The notes beneath the pieces are model-generated. The model did no database searches and was not told where the DNA came from. It was given only the letters and a program-made list of their open reading frames with translations. This document shows positions 8,601 through 16,354 of a stretch of 64,000 nucleotides of DNA, one piece after another. The position numbers were made by a program, and so were the translations under genes. The stretch comes from Dyadobacter sp. CY261 (GTDB taxonomy: Bacteria; Bacteroidota; Bacteroidia; Cytophagales; Spirosomataceae): contig NZ_JAKCPW010000006.1 in the NCBI RefSeq assembly GCF_021440085.1, positions 62,001 through 126,000 of the forward strand. The letters run 5' to 3'. Positions within the stretch are counted from its first letter, which is position 1; each line of letters opens with the position of its first letter.

Positions 8601-10316
8601 CTACCTGAGGACCAGCACCTTTTGCTGCACCACCCGGTCGTGACCCGCCATTCTGACGACATAGATGCCGGATGCAGTGGTTCCAAGTGGAATGCTCAAT
8701 GGGCCGCTCCTGCCGCCTATCTTTTCCGTTAACACCACTTGCCCGCCGGCACTGACTATTTCAATGGTCTCGAACGGTTCCTCAACAAGCAAATTCATCT
8801 CACTGGTGCTAATTAGCGAAGGCCGTACGAACAGTTCGCTGACCTGCTCCCCGGCCCTGTTTACCATAATCATTTTAGAGTATCTGAAGCTTTCGTCGGT
8901 ATCGACCATTTTCAGCCGATAGTACAAATTCCCGTTTTCGAAGATGCTATGGGTAAAAGAATAGGAATTGCCTGCGTCTGTATTCGCACCCGGTACAGAG
9001 CCGATATTGTCAAACTGGCGTGCATCATGGCTGTATTCTATTTCAAATGATTTGAAATCTTTCTCCGTCGAAGTCTGCCACGAGAGTTTCACCCCTTCTG
9101 CCGAAGACGCACCTAAAAAATCGACCAGCGTCACGGGTAGCGGATTTTCCGCCTGGATACGATAAACAGCATTGGCGGTTACGGCAAAAATCTCACCGGA
9201 TTCGTCCTCGCCAATATCCCTCACATTTAAAAGCGTCGAAGTCTGATATTCTTTTACAAAACCATTCGAAAGTATCACGTGGATGTCACCGGAGTAATAA
9301 TCCATTCCGATATAGTAGCCCTGCATAATGGGCCAGTCAGTCCCCCGGTACACTACTCCGCCAACGACCGAACTTCCCCTCGCACTTCCGGTTGCATAAG
9401 TGTAAATAGGTTTGACAAAACTTGCCGAATCCGGACATTCTGCTATCGATATTCCCTCTGTGTAGCCATTACCTTCAAAACACCGCCACCCAAAATTAGC
9501 ACCCGACGCGTTGGCGGCCGTTCTGTAATTGATTTCCTCCCAATTATCCTGACCCACATCCCCGATCCACATATCGTAAGTCCCGCGGTCGAAACTCCAC
9601 CTGAAGGGATTTCTCAGTCCAAGCGCGAAGATCTCGTTACCGAACGGATTGCTCGGGGGCACTGCATAAACAAGGCCCGATCCGGCTGGCGGGTTCACGT
9701 CGATCCGCAGTATTTTGCCCAGCCGTGAGCCAGTGCTCTGTCCATTCTGGTCGGGGTCGTAACCGGCTCCGCCGTCTCCCGTCGACAAATAGAGATAGCC
9801 ATCCTCGTACCCGAAGTGCATTTCACCCCCGTTGTGGTTGTTGTGTATCGGATGTGATATTTTCATAATCTCTGCCCGTGTGCTGGCCAGAACGCTATTT
9901 CCCAGGGGACTTGCAGATGTGTAACGTGCTACGACCAGATCTCCGGCAGTATCTGTGTAATAAGTGTAAAGGTAACCGTTGGTAGCAAAATCGGGATGGA
10001 ATGCTACGCTAAGCAAACCTCCTTCACCGGCAGTCGAGACGACCTGACCACCACTATTCATATTTAAGTATTGAATAGATGTTCCAGGTGCACCTGGATT
10101 AAACACCCGGATGATCCCTTCGCGCTCCACAATGAAAATCCGGTTGGAACCATCGCCGGCGTGCACCAACTGCATTGCGGATGTAAGCCCACTGATAACC
10201 GGTGAGGAATTGATGTCCACGTCGGGAACCTGTCCGCAAATGCGTGTTGTCAGCAGAACGAAACAAAATACCAGGACATAGCCCCGAGGTATTTGATAGT
10301 GGTTGAAATGCTTCAT
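8601..10316 (-). CDS. PQQ-dependent sugar (glucose/sorbosone) dehydrogenase with T9SS sorting domain
   Basis: The 571-residue product has a signal peptide (to about residue 29, ending TRICGQ) and a six-bladed propeller of the glucose/sorbosone dehydrogenase family at about 35-385. Markers are VEREGIIRVF, GEGGLLSVAFHPDF, NHNGGEMHFG, LYLSTGDGG and GLRNPFRWSFD. A beta-sandwich region follows (LPVTLVDFLGASS), and the last 80 residues form a type IX secretion C-terminal domain (STSEMNLLVEEPFE to the end at VVQQKVLVLR). The protein should be exported across the outer membrane and oxidise a sugar with PQQ as cofactor, though binding of PQQ is inferred from the family. Confidence 0.85.
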   Translation of the reverse strand: MKHFNHYQIPRGYVLVFCFVLLTTRICGQVPDVDINSSPVISGLTSAMQLVHAGDGSNRIFIVEREGIIRVFNPGAPGTSIQYLNMNSGGQVVSTAGEGGLLSVAFHPDFATNGYLYTYYTDTAGDLVVARYTSASPLGNSVLASTRAEIMKISHPIHNNHNGGEMHFGYEDGYLYLSTGDGGAGYDPDQNGQSTGSRLGKILRIDVNPPAGSGLVYAVPPSNPFGNEIFALGLRNPFRWSFDRGTYDMWIGDVGQDNWEEINYRTAANASGANFGWRCFEGNGYTEGISIAECPDSASFVKPIYTYATGSARGSSVVGGVVYRGTDWPIMQGYYIGMDYYSGDIHVILSNGFVKEYQTSTLLNVRDIGEDESGEIFAVTANAVYRIQAENPLPVTLVDFLGASSAEGVKLSWQTSTEKDFKSFEIEYSHDARQFDNIGSVPGANTDAGNSYSFTHSIFENGNLYYRLKMVDTDESFRYSKMIMVNRAGEQVSELFVRPSLISTSEMNLLVEEPFETIEIVSAGGQVVLTEKIGGRSGPLSIPLGTTASGIYVVRMAGHDRVVQQKVLVLR

Positions 10317-10404
10317 ACGTCCAAGTTTAGTAAACTACATAATTCTACTATTTATCACGAATTTATACTACAATTCTCATGCCGTGACTTATTTGAATTG
10401 GCAT

Positions 10405-10443
10405 AAAAAAGAAAAAGCCTTCGGACGCATAATGTCCGAAGGC
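10405..10443 (-). terminator. Rho-independent terminator of purM
   Basis: The inverted repeat GCCTTCGGAC (10417-10426) and GTCCGAAGGC (10434-10443) forms a perfect 10-bp stem with a 7-nt loop. On the minus strand it is followed by a T-rich run (the complement of AAAAAAGAAAAA at 10405-10416). It lies 29 bp past the purM stop. Confidence 0.88.
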
Positions 10444-10471
10444 TCAACCGCTTGACGGGCTTTGTAACCGA

Positions 10472-11638
10472 TCAATAGTAAAAAGTACCGTATTCGCCGC
10501 TGATGGTCAGTTTTTTGTCATCCGACGCCTCTACGCGCCCGATCACCTGCGCATGGATACCAAATGATTTTGAAATTTCGATTACCCGCTCCGCATAGGC
10601 TTCGGGCAGGTAAATTTCCAGTCTGTGCCCCATATTGAACACCTTATACATTTCCTGCCAGCTGGTACCGCTTTCCTGCTGGATCAGTTTGAACAAGGGC
10701 GGCACGGGAAGCAGGTTGTCTTTGATAATGTGAAGGTTATCAACAAAATGTAGAATTTTTGTCTGAGCTCCGCCACTGCAATGTACCATGCCATGGATTT
10801 GCGGGCGCATCTCGTCGAGCAATGCCTTGGCTACTGGTGCATATGTACGTGTAGGAGAGAGGATTAATTTACCCACATTCAACGGTGCCCCTTCCACTTC
10901 GTCTGTTAGCTTTTTGCTGCCACTGTAAATAAGGTCCTCGCTTACTTCGGGGTCGAAGCTTTCGCTATATTTTGAAAGATATTTGCCCAGGATATCATGT
11001 CTGGCGGAAGTAAGGCCATTACTGCCCATCCCGCCGTTATATTCGCTTTCGTAAGTCGCCTGCCCGTACGAAGCCAGCCCGACGATCACGTCACCGGCCT
11101 GGATATTGGCATTGTCCACCACTTCGGAGCGTTTCATGCGGGCTATTACCGTGCTGTTGACCGTCACGGTACGCACCAGGTCTCCCACATCTGCCGTTTC
11201 GCCGCCTGTGCTGTAAATTTCCACTCCGTAACCGCGCAGCATATCCAGCACTTCCTCTGCACCGTTGATTACTTCGGCGATCACTTCACCCGGAATGCGG
11301 TTCTTGTTGCGGTCGATAGTAGAAGAGTACAACATCGGACCGGTAGCACCCACGCACAGAAGGTCGTCGGTATTCATCACAATGGCGTCCTGCGCAATGC
11401 CTTTCCAAACGGAAATATCGCCTGTTTCTTTCCAATACAGATACGCCAGGGAAGTTTTAGTACCGGCACCGTCGGCGTGCATGATCGTACAGTATTCGGG
11501 ATCGCCTGAGAGTGTATCCGGAACAATTTTGCAAAAAGCCTTTGGAAAAAGCCCTTTATCAATCTTTTCGATGGCCTTATGCACATCTTCCTTTGAAGCC
11601 GATACACCGCGCTGGAGATAACGGTCGGTAGTTTTCAT
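10472..11638 (-). CDS. purM: Phosphoribosylformylglycinamidine cyclo-ligase (AIR synthase)
   Basis: The 388-residue protein converts formylglycinamidine ribotide to aminoimidazole ribotide with ATP, the fifth step of purine synthesis in the cytoplasm. Family markers are the start YLQRGVSASKEDVHKAI, the glycine-rich HADGAGTKTSLAYLYWKETG, the metal/ATP segment QDAIVMNTDDLLCVGA, and GGETADVGDLVRTVTVN. The length is slightly longer than the enterobacterial enzyme and fits the divergent Bacteroidota form of PurM. The gene is monocistronic, with a TACTTTTG promoter box upstream and a hairpin terminator downstream. Confidence 0.9.
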   Translation of the reverse strand: MKTTDRYLQRGVSASKEDVHKAIEKIDKGLFPKAFCKIVPDTLSGDPEYCTIMHADGAGTKTSLAYLYWKETGDISVWKGIAQDAIVMNTDDLLCVGATGPMLYSSTIDRNKNRIPGEVIAEVINGAEEVLDMLRGYGVEIYSTGGETADVGDLVRTVTVNSTVIARMKRSEVVDNANIQAGDVIVGLASYGQATYESEYNGGMGSNGLTSARHDILGKYLSKYSESFDPEVSEDLIYSGSKKLTDEVEGAPLNVGKLILSPTRTYAPVAKALLDEMRPQIHGMVHCSGGAQTKILHFVDNLHIIKDNLLPVPPLFKLIQQESGTSWQEMYKVFNMGHRLEIYLPEAYAERVIEISKSFGIHAQVIGRVEASDDKKLTISGEYGTFYY

Positions 11639-11676
11639 CTGAGCGTATTGATTAGTAAGCTATCCTGATTCTGCCA

Positions 11677-11684
11677 CAAAAGTA
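11677..11684 (-). promoter_or_regulatory. Promoter -7 box candidate for purM
   Basis: The minus strand reads TACTTTTG, an exact match to the Bacteroidota -7 consensus TAnnTTTG, 38 bp before the purM start. The expected -33 TTTG is not seen at the usual spacing, so this is a moderate call. Confidence 0.42.
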
Positions 11685-11807
11685 GGCAAAAAGGGGGCTT
11701 AAACCTTTACTTTAATGAAAGTAGCCCTAAATCTGCCAACTCAGTGATTTACAAAAAATTGCAAAAATTAACGATTTCTTAAAATAACACAAATGGGAAA
11801 AAGTCGT

Positions 11808-11868
11808 TAGCTTTACATTCATGCGGTAAAGAGGTCACAAAACCGTAGAATCTCTTGTGTGACCTTTT
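11808..11868 (+). promoter_or_regulatory. Promoter-like box and leader hairpin upstream of the NlpC/P60 gene
   Basis: TAGCTTTA at 11808-11815 matches TAnnTTTG in seven of eight positions and would start transcription near 11822. The leader then contains AGGTCACA (11832-11839) and TGTGACCT (11858-11865), a perfect 8-bp stem followed by TTT. This could be an attenuator-like hairpin or a protein-binding palindrome in front of the gene. Neither role is shown. Confidence 0.35.
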
Positions 11869-11894
11869 AAAGTCCTGAACCCACTTTCGATTTC

Positions 11895-12410
11895 ATGCAT
11901 TTTTTGATTCGTTCAATAGTAGTTTTAATCTTATTGTTTGCCTCAAGTTCATTCAATAATTGCTCTTTCGCACAGGCATCTAAGCCGCGCGTTGCCGCTG
12001 CTGACACTTTGAATCCGATCCAGTCGCTGGTATCATTCGCTAATAGGCATTTGCACATCCCCTACCGCTCTGGGGGTTCGTCCAAGAGAGGTTTCGACTG
12101 TTCCGGTTTTGTCCGGTATTGTTTCAACCAATGGAATATCACATTACCACATTCAAGCGCCGCCCAGGCCGAACACGGTGAAGCCGTGGAGCTCGACGAC
12201 GCCAAACCCGGCGATCTCATTTTCTTCAAAGGCAACAGCACCAAAAGCAAGCGCATAGGCCACGTTGGCATCATCACCGAAGTAGCGCCCGGCTACGTCA
12301 AGTTCATCCATTCGGCCTGGAAAGGCGGGATCCGCTACGATTTGCTCGATGCGGCGTATTACAGCAAGCGGTTTGTGGCCATCCGCTCGCTGACACTTAC
12401 AGCCAAATAG
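11895..12410 (+). CDS. NlpC/P60-family (C40) cell-wall peptidase
   Basis: The 171-residue product has a signal peptide (about residues 1-26, ending NNCSFAQ) and one NlpC/P60 domain at about 42-165. The catalytic set is visible: C69 in RGFDCSGFV, H123 in GHVGIITE and H139 in YVKFIHSA. The family cleaves D-gamma-glutamyl-diaminopimelate or related bonds in peptidoglycan peptides, here in the periplasm. No SH3 domain is present. The last residues (SLTLTAK and stop) are encoded antisense to a transposase remnant, so the C-terminus appears to have been remade by an insertion. The catalytic domain itself looks complete. Confidence 0.88.
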   Translation: MHFLIRSIVVLILLFASSSFNNCSFAQASKPRVAAADTLNPIQSLVSFANRHLHIPYRSGGSSKRGFDCSGFVRYCFNQWNITLPHSSAAQAEHGEAVELDDAKPGDLIFFKGNSTKSKRIGHVGIITEVAPGYVKFIHSAWKGGIRYDLLDAAYYSKRFVAIRSLTLTAK

Positions 12411-12568
12411 TCGTCCTGCCAGACAAACCGGTCTTTAGTCAGTTTGTTTTTATTAATCCAATAGGAAGACTCTCCCTTAACGGTCTTCATCGCATCCGCG
12501 AGCGCCTGCACACGGGTGAGGCATATTAGACAATGTGCATGGTCAAGGTCACTCCCCAAAACCGCCAT
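12390..12568 (-). pseudogene. Remnant of a REP-associated tyrosine (IS200-like, Y1) transposase
   Basis: The minus strand encodes a fragment with the HUH-type metal motif LDHAHCLI and the following family block MKTVKGESSYWINKNKL and FVWQDDYLAVSVSE. This corresponds to the middle of a Transposase_17/RAYT protein. The N-terminal part before the HUH motif and the C-terminal helix that carries the catalytic tyrosine are both missing, so it is inactive. Its left end overlaps the final codons of the convergent NlpC/P60 gene. REP-like palindromes elsewhere in the window (31.7 and 37.4 kb) are the kind of repeats such enzymes act on. Confidence 0.72.
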
Positions 12569-12635
12569 CCCAGCAAAAAATCCCCTGCCGCCATCTTTAG
12601 ATGATGGAAAAAGGGCAAGAATGAGCTAATGGTGC

Positions 12636-12643
12636 TAAATTTG
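12636..12643 (+). promoter_or_regulatory. Promoter -7 box candidate for argH
   Basis: TAAATTTG is an exact TAnnTTTG match 41 bp before the argH start codon. No clear -33 element is seen upstream. A start near 12650 would leave a leader of about 34 nt. Confidence 0.38.
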
Positions 12644-12683
12644 TTATGAAATTATAAATTGATAAATTTTATAATCCTGCATT

Positions 12684-14018
12684 TTGAAACTCTGGCAAAA
12701 GGAAAATACTGTCACTTCTGAAAAAATAGAACGCTTCACCGTCGGCCGTGACCGGGAGATGGATTTGCATCTGGCCGAATTTGACGTGCTGGGTAATATC
12801 GCCCATGCGACAATGCTGGAAACGATCGGCTTGCTTACCACCGATGACCTCGCAGCTTTAAAAACCGAGCTTAAAGCCATTTACAAACAGGTTGAGAATA
12901 GCGAATTCGTCATCGAAGAAGGCATTGAAGATGTGCATTCACAGGTAGAGCTCCTCCTGACCCGCAAACTCGGTGATACGGGCAAAAAAATCCATAGCGG
13001 ACGCTCACGTAACGACCAGGTGCTGGTGGACATGAAGCTGTACACGCGTGCGCGGCTTTTCGAAGTTGTGCGGGCGACGGAAAAGCTTTTCGATGTCCTC
13101 ACCCGGAAATCCGAGGAACATAAAAATGACCTGCTTCCCGGTTACACGCATTTGCAGATCGCCATGCCGTCGTCGTTCGGACTGTGGTTTGGCGCCTATG
13201 CCGAAGGACTGATCGACGACGTAATTCAATTGAATGCTGCTTACCGTCTCGCAAACCGCAACCCGCTGGGCTCTGGCGCTGGTTATGGTTCATCGTTCCC
13301 GCTCAACCGCCAAATGACCACGGAACTGCTGGGTTTCGAGGGCATGCACCACAATGTAGTCTACGCACAAATGAGCCGCGGCCGTACCGAGCAAGCCGCA
13401 TTGAGCGCTATCGCATCCCTGGCCGCCACCGTGTCAAGGCTGGCGATGGATGTATGTCTTTACAACAGCCAGAATTTCGGCTTCATCGTCCTTCCCGACG
13501 ACCTCACGACCGGCAGTAGCATTATGCCGCACAAAAAGAACCCGGACGTGGCTGAGCTCCTGCGGGCCAAAACCAACCGCATGAAAGCATTGCCGATGGA
13601 AGTCACGATGGTGCTAAGCAACCTGCCATCGGGATACCACCGCGACATGCAGCTCCTGAAAGAGATATTGATGCCCGCTTTCGATGAAATCCTCGATTGT
13701 CTCGACATCGCCGCATTCATGCTCGAACATATGAAAGTGAAGCAAAACCTGCTCGACGACCCGAAATATGACCTTTTGTTTAGTGTGGAGCGTGTGAATG
13801 AGCTAGTGCTTGCAGGTGTACCATTCCGCGACGCTTATAAGCAGGTTGGGGCCGAAATCGGGGATGGCAGCTACATTGCACCTCGTGAGCTGAAACATAG
13901 CCATGAGGGGAGCATTGGAAATTTGCAAACAGAGCAGATACGCGAACGGATGGAGCGGGAGATCAGCGCATTCGGTTATGAAAAGGTAACTGCCGCTTTT
14001 GAACAATTGTTAAGCTAG
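12684..14018 (+). CDS. argH: Argininosuccinate lyase
   Basis: The 444-residue cytoplasmic enzyme splits argininosuccinate into arginine and fumarate, the last step of arginine synthesis. Family motifs are FTVGRDREMD near residue 18, the substrate loop HSGRSRNDQV (GRSRNDQ at 106-112), LPGYTHLQIAMPSS, and the fumarase/lyase signature GSSIMPHKKNP at 277-287. The start is a TTG: a stop lies in frame 12 bp upstream with no ATG or GTG between, and MKLWQK is where the family normally begins. The redoxin gene follows 6 bp later. argB lies 12 kb away on the other strand. Confidence 0.95.
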   Translation: MKLWQKENTVTSEKIERFTVGRDREMDLHLAEFDVLGNIAHATMLETIGLLTTDDLAALKTELKAIYKQVENSEFVIEEGIEDVHSQVELLLTRKLGDTGKKIHSGRSRNDQVLVDMKLYTRARLFEVVRATEKLFDVLTRKSEEHKNDLLPGYTHLQIAMPSSFGLWFGAYAEGLIDDVIQLNAAYRLANRNPLGSGAGYGSSFPLNRQMTTELLGFEGMHHNVVYAQMSRGRTEQAALSAIASLAATVSRLAMDVCLYNSQNFGFIVLPDDLTTGSSIMPHKKNPDVAELLRAKTNRMKALPMEVTMVLSNLPSGYHRDMQLLKEILMPAFDEILDCLDIAAFMLEHMKVKQNLLDDPKYDLLFSVERVNELVLAGVPFRDAYKQVGAEIGDGSYIAPRELKHSHEGSIGNLQTEQIRERMEREISAFGYEKVTAAFEQLLS

Positions 14019-14024
14019 ATTCAA

Positions 14025-14531
14025 ATGAGAGTCGGGTCTGCCATCGTTGGAATATTATGCTGCATCAGCTCCTATTTTGCAATGGCAGCACCGCCTAATC
14101 TTAAAATTATCTTCTTCCTCGACCCCGAATGCCCCGTCTCGAACGCCTATATGCGCGAGATTAAAAGCATTCATGCCGATTATGCCAAAAGAGGAATTGC
14201 ATTTGAAGCGGTTTTTCCGGTCCCGACCGTCAACCGGGATGAAATCCGGCAGTTTTTACTTAAATACCAGACCGCAATGCCCGGCTACCAGGATCCTGGA
14301 TTGCAGAAGGTAAAACGATACCAGGCCACGGTAATGCCCGAAGCGGTATTGGTTAATTCAAACGGAGAAATTCTTTACCGCGGCGCGATCGATAACTGGT
14401 ACTATGCCTTGGGAAAAAACAGGGCGAGAGCTACGGAGCTTTATTTACGGAATGCTATTGAAGCTGCAATAAATGGCGAGGTGATTGTCAAAAGCAAAAC
14501 CGATGCGATCGGGTGTTTGATCAATCAGTGA
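14025..14531 (+). CDS. Secreted redoxin-domain (thioredoxin-fold) protein
   Basis: The 168-residue product has a signal peptide (about 1-22) and a thioredoxin-like fold starting at IIFFLDPECPVSNAY. The motif is CPVS (C36-S39), so only one of the two usual active-site cysteines is present there; another cysteine lies near the C-terminus in AIGCLIN. MPEAVLVNSNGEILYRGAID is the usual cis-proline/beta-hairpin region of AhpC/TSA-like redoxins. Proteins of this type often sit beside cytochrome c/copper monooxygenase fusions such as the one at 24.6 kb, so it may belong to the same envelope redox set (inference). It is 6 bp after argH and converges on susD. Confidence 0.75.
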   Translation: MRVGSAIVGILCCISSYFAMAAPPNLKIIFFLDPECPVSNAYMREIKSIHADYAKRGIAFEAVFPVPTVNRDEIRQFLLKYQTAMPGYQDPGLQKVKRYQATVMPEAVLVNSNGEILYRGAIDNWYYALGKNRARATELYLRNAIEAAINGEVIVKSKTDAIGCLINQ

Positions 14532-14562
14532 ATTCCGATCTTTTCAGCGATATTTATCAAAC

Positions 14563-14591
14563 AAAAAGGCAAGCCAATCGGCTTGCCTTTT
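14563..14591. terminator. Bidirectional terminator between redoxin gene and susD
   Basis: GGCAAGCC (14568-14575) and GGCTTGCC (14580-14587) form a perfect 8-bp stem with a 4-nt loop. It is flanked by AAAA on the left and TTTT on the right, so it can act on both converging transcripts. Confidence 0.88.
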
Positions 14592-14619
14592 GCGTTCTTT
14601 AACTAAATCTATTATAAAA

Positions 14620-16314
14620 CTATTGTTTATCCCACCAAACGCGGCCTTGTGCGCTCGCAAGGTCTCCGAAGCCTGGCTGTGCTGCCATGGCATCGTAAGC
14701 TGCCTTCTTGTTCGCGAAGTTAGGATCTGACGACGATGGCAATGTGATAGGCGAGCGACGTGGGATTACCAGCGTTACATTCAGATAGCTTGTCTTTGGC
14801 AAAGGCACTACCGAATTCTCGTTTGGATAGCCGGTACGTTTCCACAATGCCCATCCTTCTTGAGGCTGTCTCATGAAGTTCAGGTAGCTCTGGCTCGCAA
14901 TTTGATCCATTGCCTTTGCTGCTTCAAATGCTACACCTGGTTGCGCAAGGTAAGCATCAACTTCGGTGGCGGTCATAGGCGTATAATTGGTCAATCTAGC
15001 TTCTACTCCTACCTCATTATAAAATGCAAGCGAGCTTCTTACACCAGCTTCGTACCAGCTTTTTGCAGTTCCAATTCCGATAGACTTGGTAGCGAGCTCC
15101 GCACGCATAAAACAAAATTCGGCATAAGTAATCACTGGAATGTATGATCGACCGCCTCCCGCATTACCCGCAGCATCCGCACGGCCCGCATTGAAAAGGC
15201 GCGGCTGGATGAACGACAACGTATCGACGGTTGTATTATTAGAAGAAATCAGCTTCGGCGTGTAGTAACGCTGGATGTTCGGCGTCTGACGTGAATCGTC
15301 AGGGCTGGTGAAGCTACCGACATAACGCCTTCCTTCTGTTGTTCCTGCTGGCAACTTTTTGTCGGCGATCAACAGGTTGATATTTGCCTGAGAATACTGG
15401 TTAGGTGTAAAGAACGCATCGATACGTGGATCTTTTTTATCCCACATGAAATCAACGATCGGCTTTGGTGCACGAAGTTCATCAGTTGCCCAGTTTCCAC
15501 CAGCTGCATCGCCTGTAAAAGCAGCGTTTCCGATAAATATCCATGCATCTGCATTGCTTGCCATCAGCTCTTCTGCCGGCATAGCCATCACTTCGTTGAT
15601 GATGGCATTACCCGCAGCAGCATCGGCCTTCTGCACACGCATTGCCATCCGTAGCCTCAACGCATTGGCAGCCTTAATCCATTTGGTAGCATTGCCTCCG
15701 AAATACTGGTCGTAGTCACCTAGGGAATATTGAGGTACCGTCGATGGCTGTTTCAGGGTAGCGACCGCTGTTTTGATCTCTACATCCAATTTAGCGAACA
15801 ACTCTTGCTGCGTATCGTATTTAGGCTGCAAGGTGCCGCCATAACGTCCCTGGAAAGCTTCCGTGTAAGGAATGCTTCCGTAAATGTCGGAAACATAAAA
15901 TGCATAGTAAGCTTTCAGTATACGTGCCATCTGGATCATGTTGGTGTAACGAGGCTGTTCGTCAGCGCCCATTTTCCCAACCAATTGTTCCAGATCATAA
16001 AGGCGGTCGCCTACCCCGTTATACAAACGTCCGTAACGGTTCGAGAAGTTATCGTAGTTCAGGGTAAAGGAGCCTTGGTTACCGTTCGTAGGCGTGGTGT
16101 ATTGCATCCAAGGCATAATACGACGGTAAAAATCGTAGAATGCTTCGAAATCCTGGCTGTGAATTCCACTGGTCGCTTGTAAGAATTGGTTCTGAGGTGG
16201 AATCTCCGTAAGAGCATCCGGGTTTTTGTTGATGTCAACAAAGGCTTGCTTTTCGCAGGAGCTCAGAAATCCTACGGCCGCCATTAATATGAGTTTACTC
16301 TTGAAAGATTTCAT
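14620..16314 (-). CDS. SusD/RagB-family nutrient-binding outer-membrane lipoprotein
   Basis: The 564-residue protein has a lipoprotein signal ending FLSSC (lipidated C20) and the SusD-like_2 opening VDINKNPDALTEIPPQNQFL. It is alpha-helical with TPR-like segments, for example YYAFYVSDIYGSIPYTEAFQ. It sits on the outer face of the outer membrane as the lid of the SusC transporter encoded immediately upstream (40 bp apart, same transcript). Together they import a nutrient, often a glycan or peptide. No glycoside hydrolase or peptidase is encoded in the same operon, so the substrate is open. The next genes upstream encode oxidative enzymes. Confidence 0.93.
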   Translation of the reverse strand: MKSFKSKLILMAAVGFLSSCEKQAFVDINKNPDALTEIPPQNQFLQATSGIHSQDFEAFYDFYRRIMPWMQYTTPTNGNQGSFTLNYDNFSNRYGRLYNGVGDRLYDLEQLVGKMGADEQPRYTNMIQMARILKAYYAFYVSDIYGSIPYTEAFQGRYGGTLQPKYDTQQELFAKLDVEIKTAVATLKQPSTVPQYSLGDYDQYFGGNATKWIKAANALRLRMAMRVQKADAAAGNAIINEVMAMPAEELMASNADAWIFIGNAAFTGDAAGGNWATDELRAPKPIVDFMWDKKDPRIDAFFTPNQYSQANINLLIADKKLPAGTTEGRRYVGSFTSPDDSRQTPNIQRYYTPKLISSNNTTVDTLSFIQPRLFNAGRADAAGNAGGGRSYIPVITYAEFCFMRAELATKSIGIGTAKSWYEAGVRSSLAFYNEVGVEARLTNYTPMTATEVDAYLAQPGVAFEAAKAMDQIASQSYLNFMRQPQEGWALWKRTGYPNENSVVPLPKTSYLNVTLVIPRRSPITLPSSSDPNFANKKAAYDAMAAQPGFGDLASAQGRVWWDKQ

Positions 16315-16354
16315 AAAAATTTCTGTTATTAAAAATGGGCTGTAATGATTAAGA

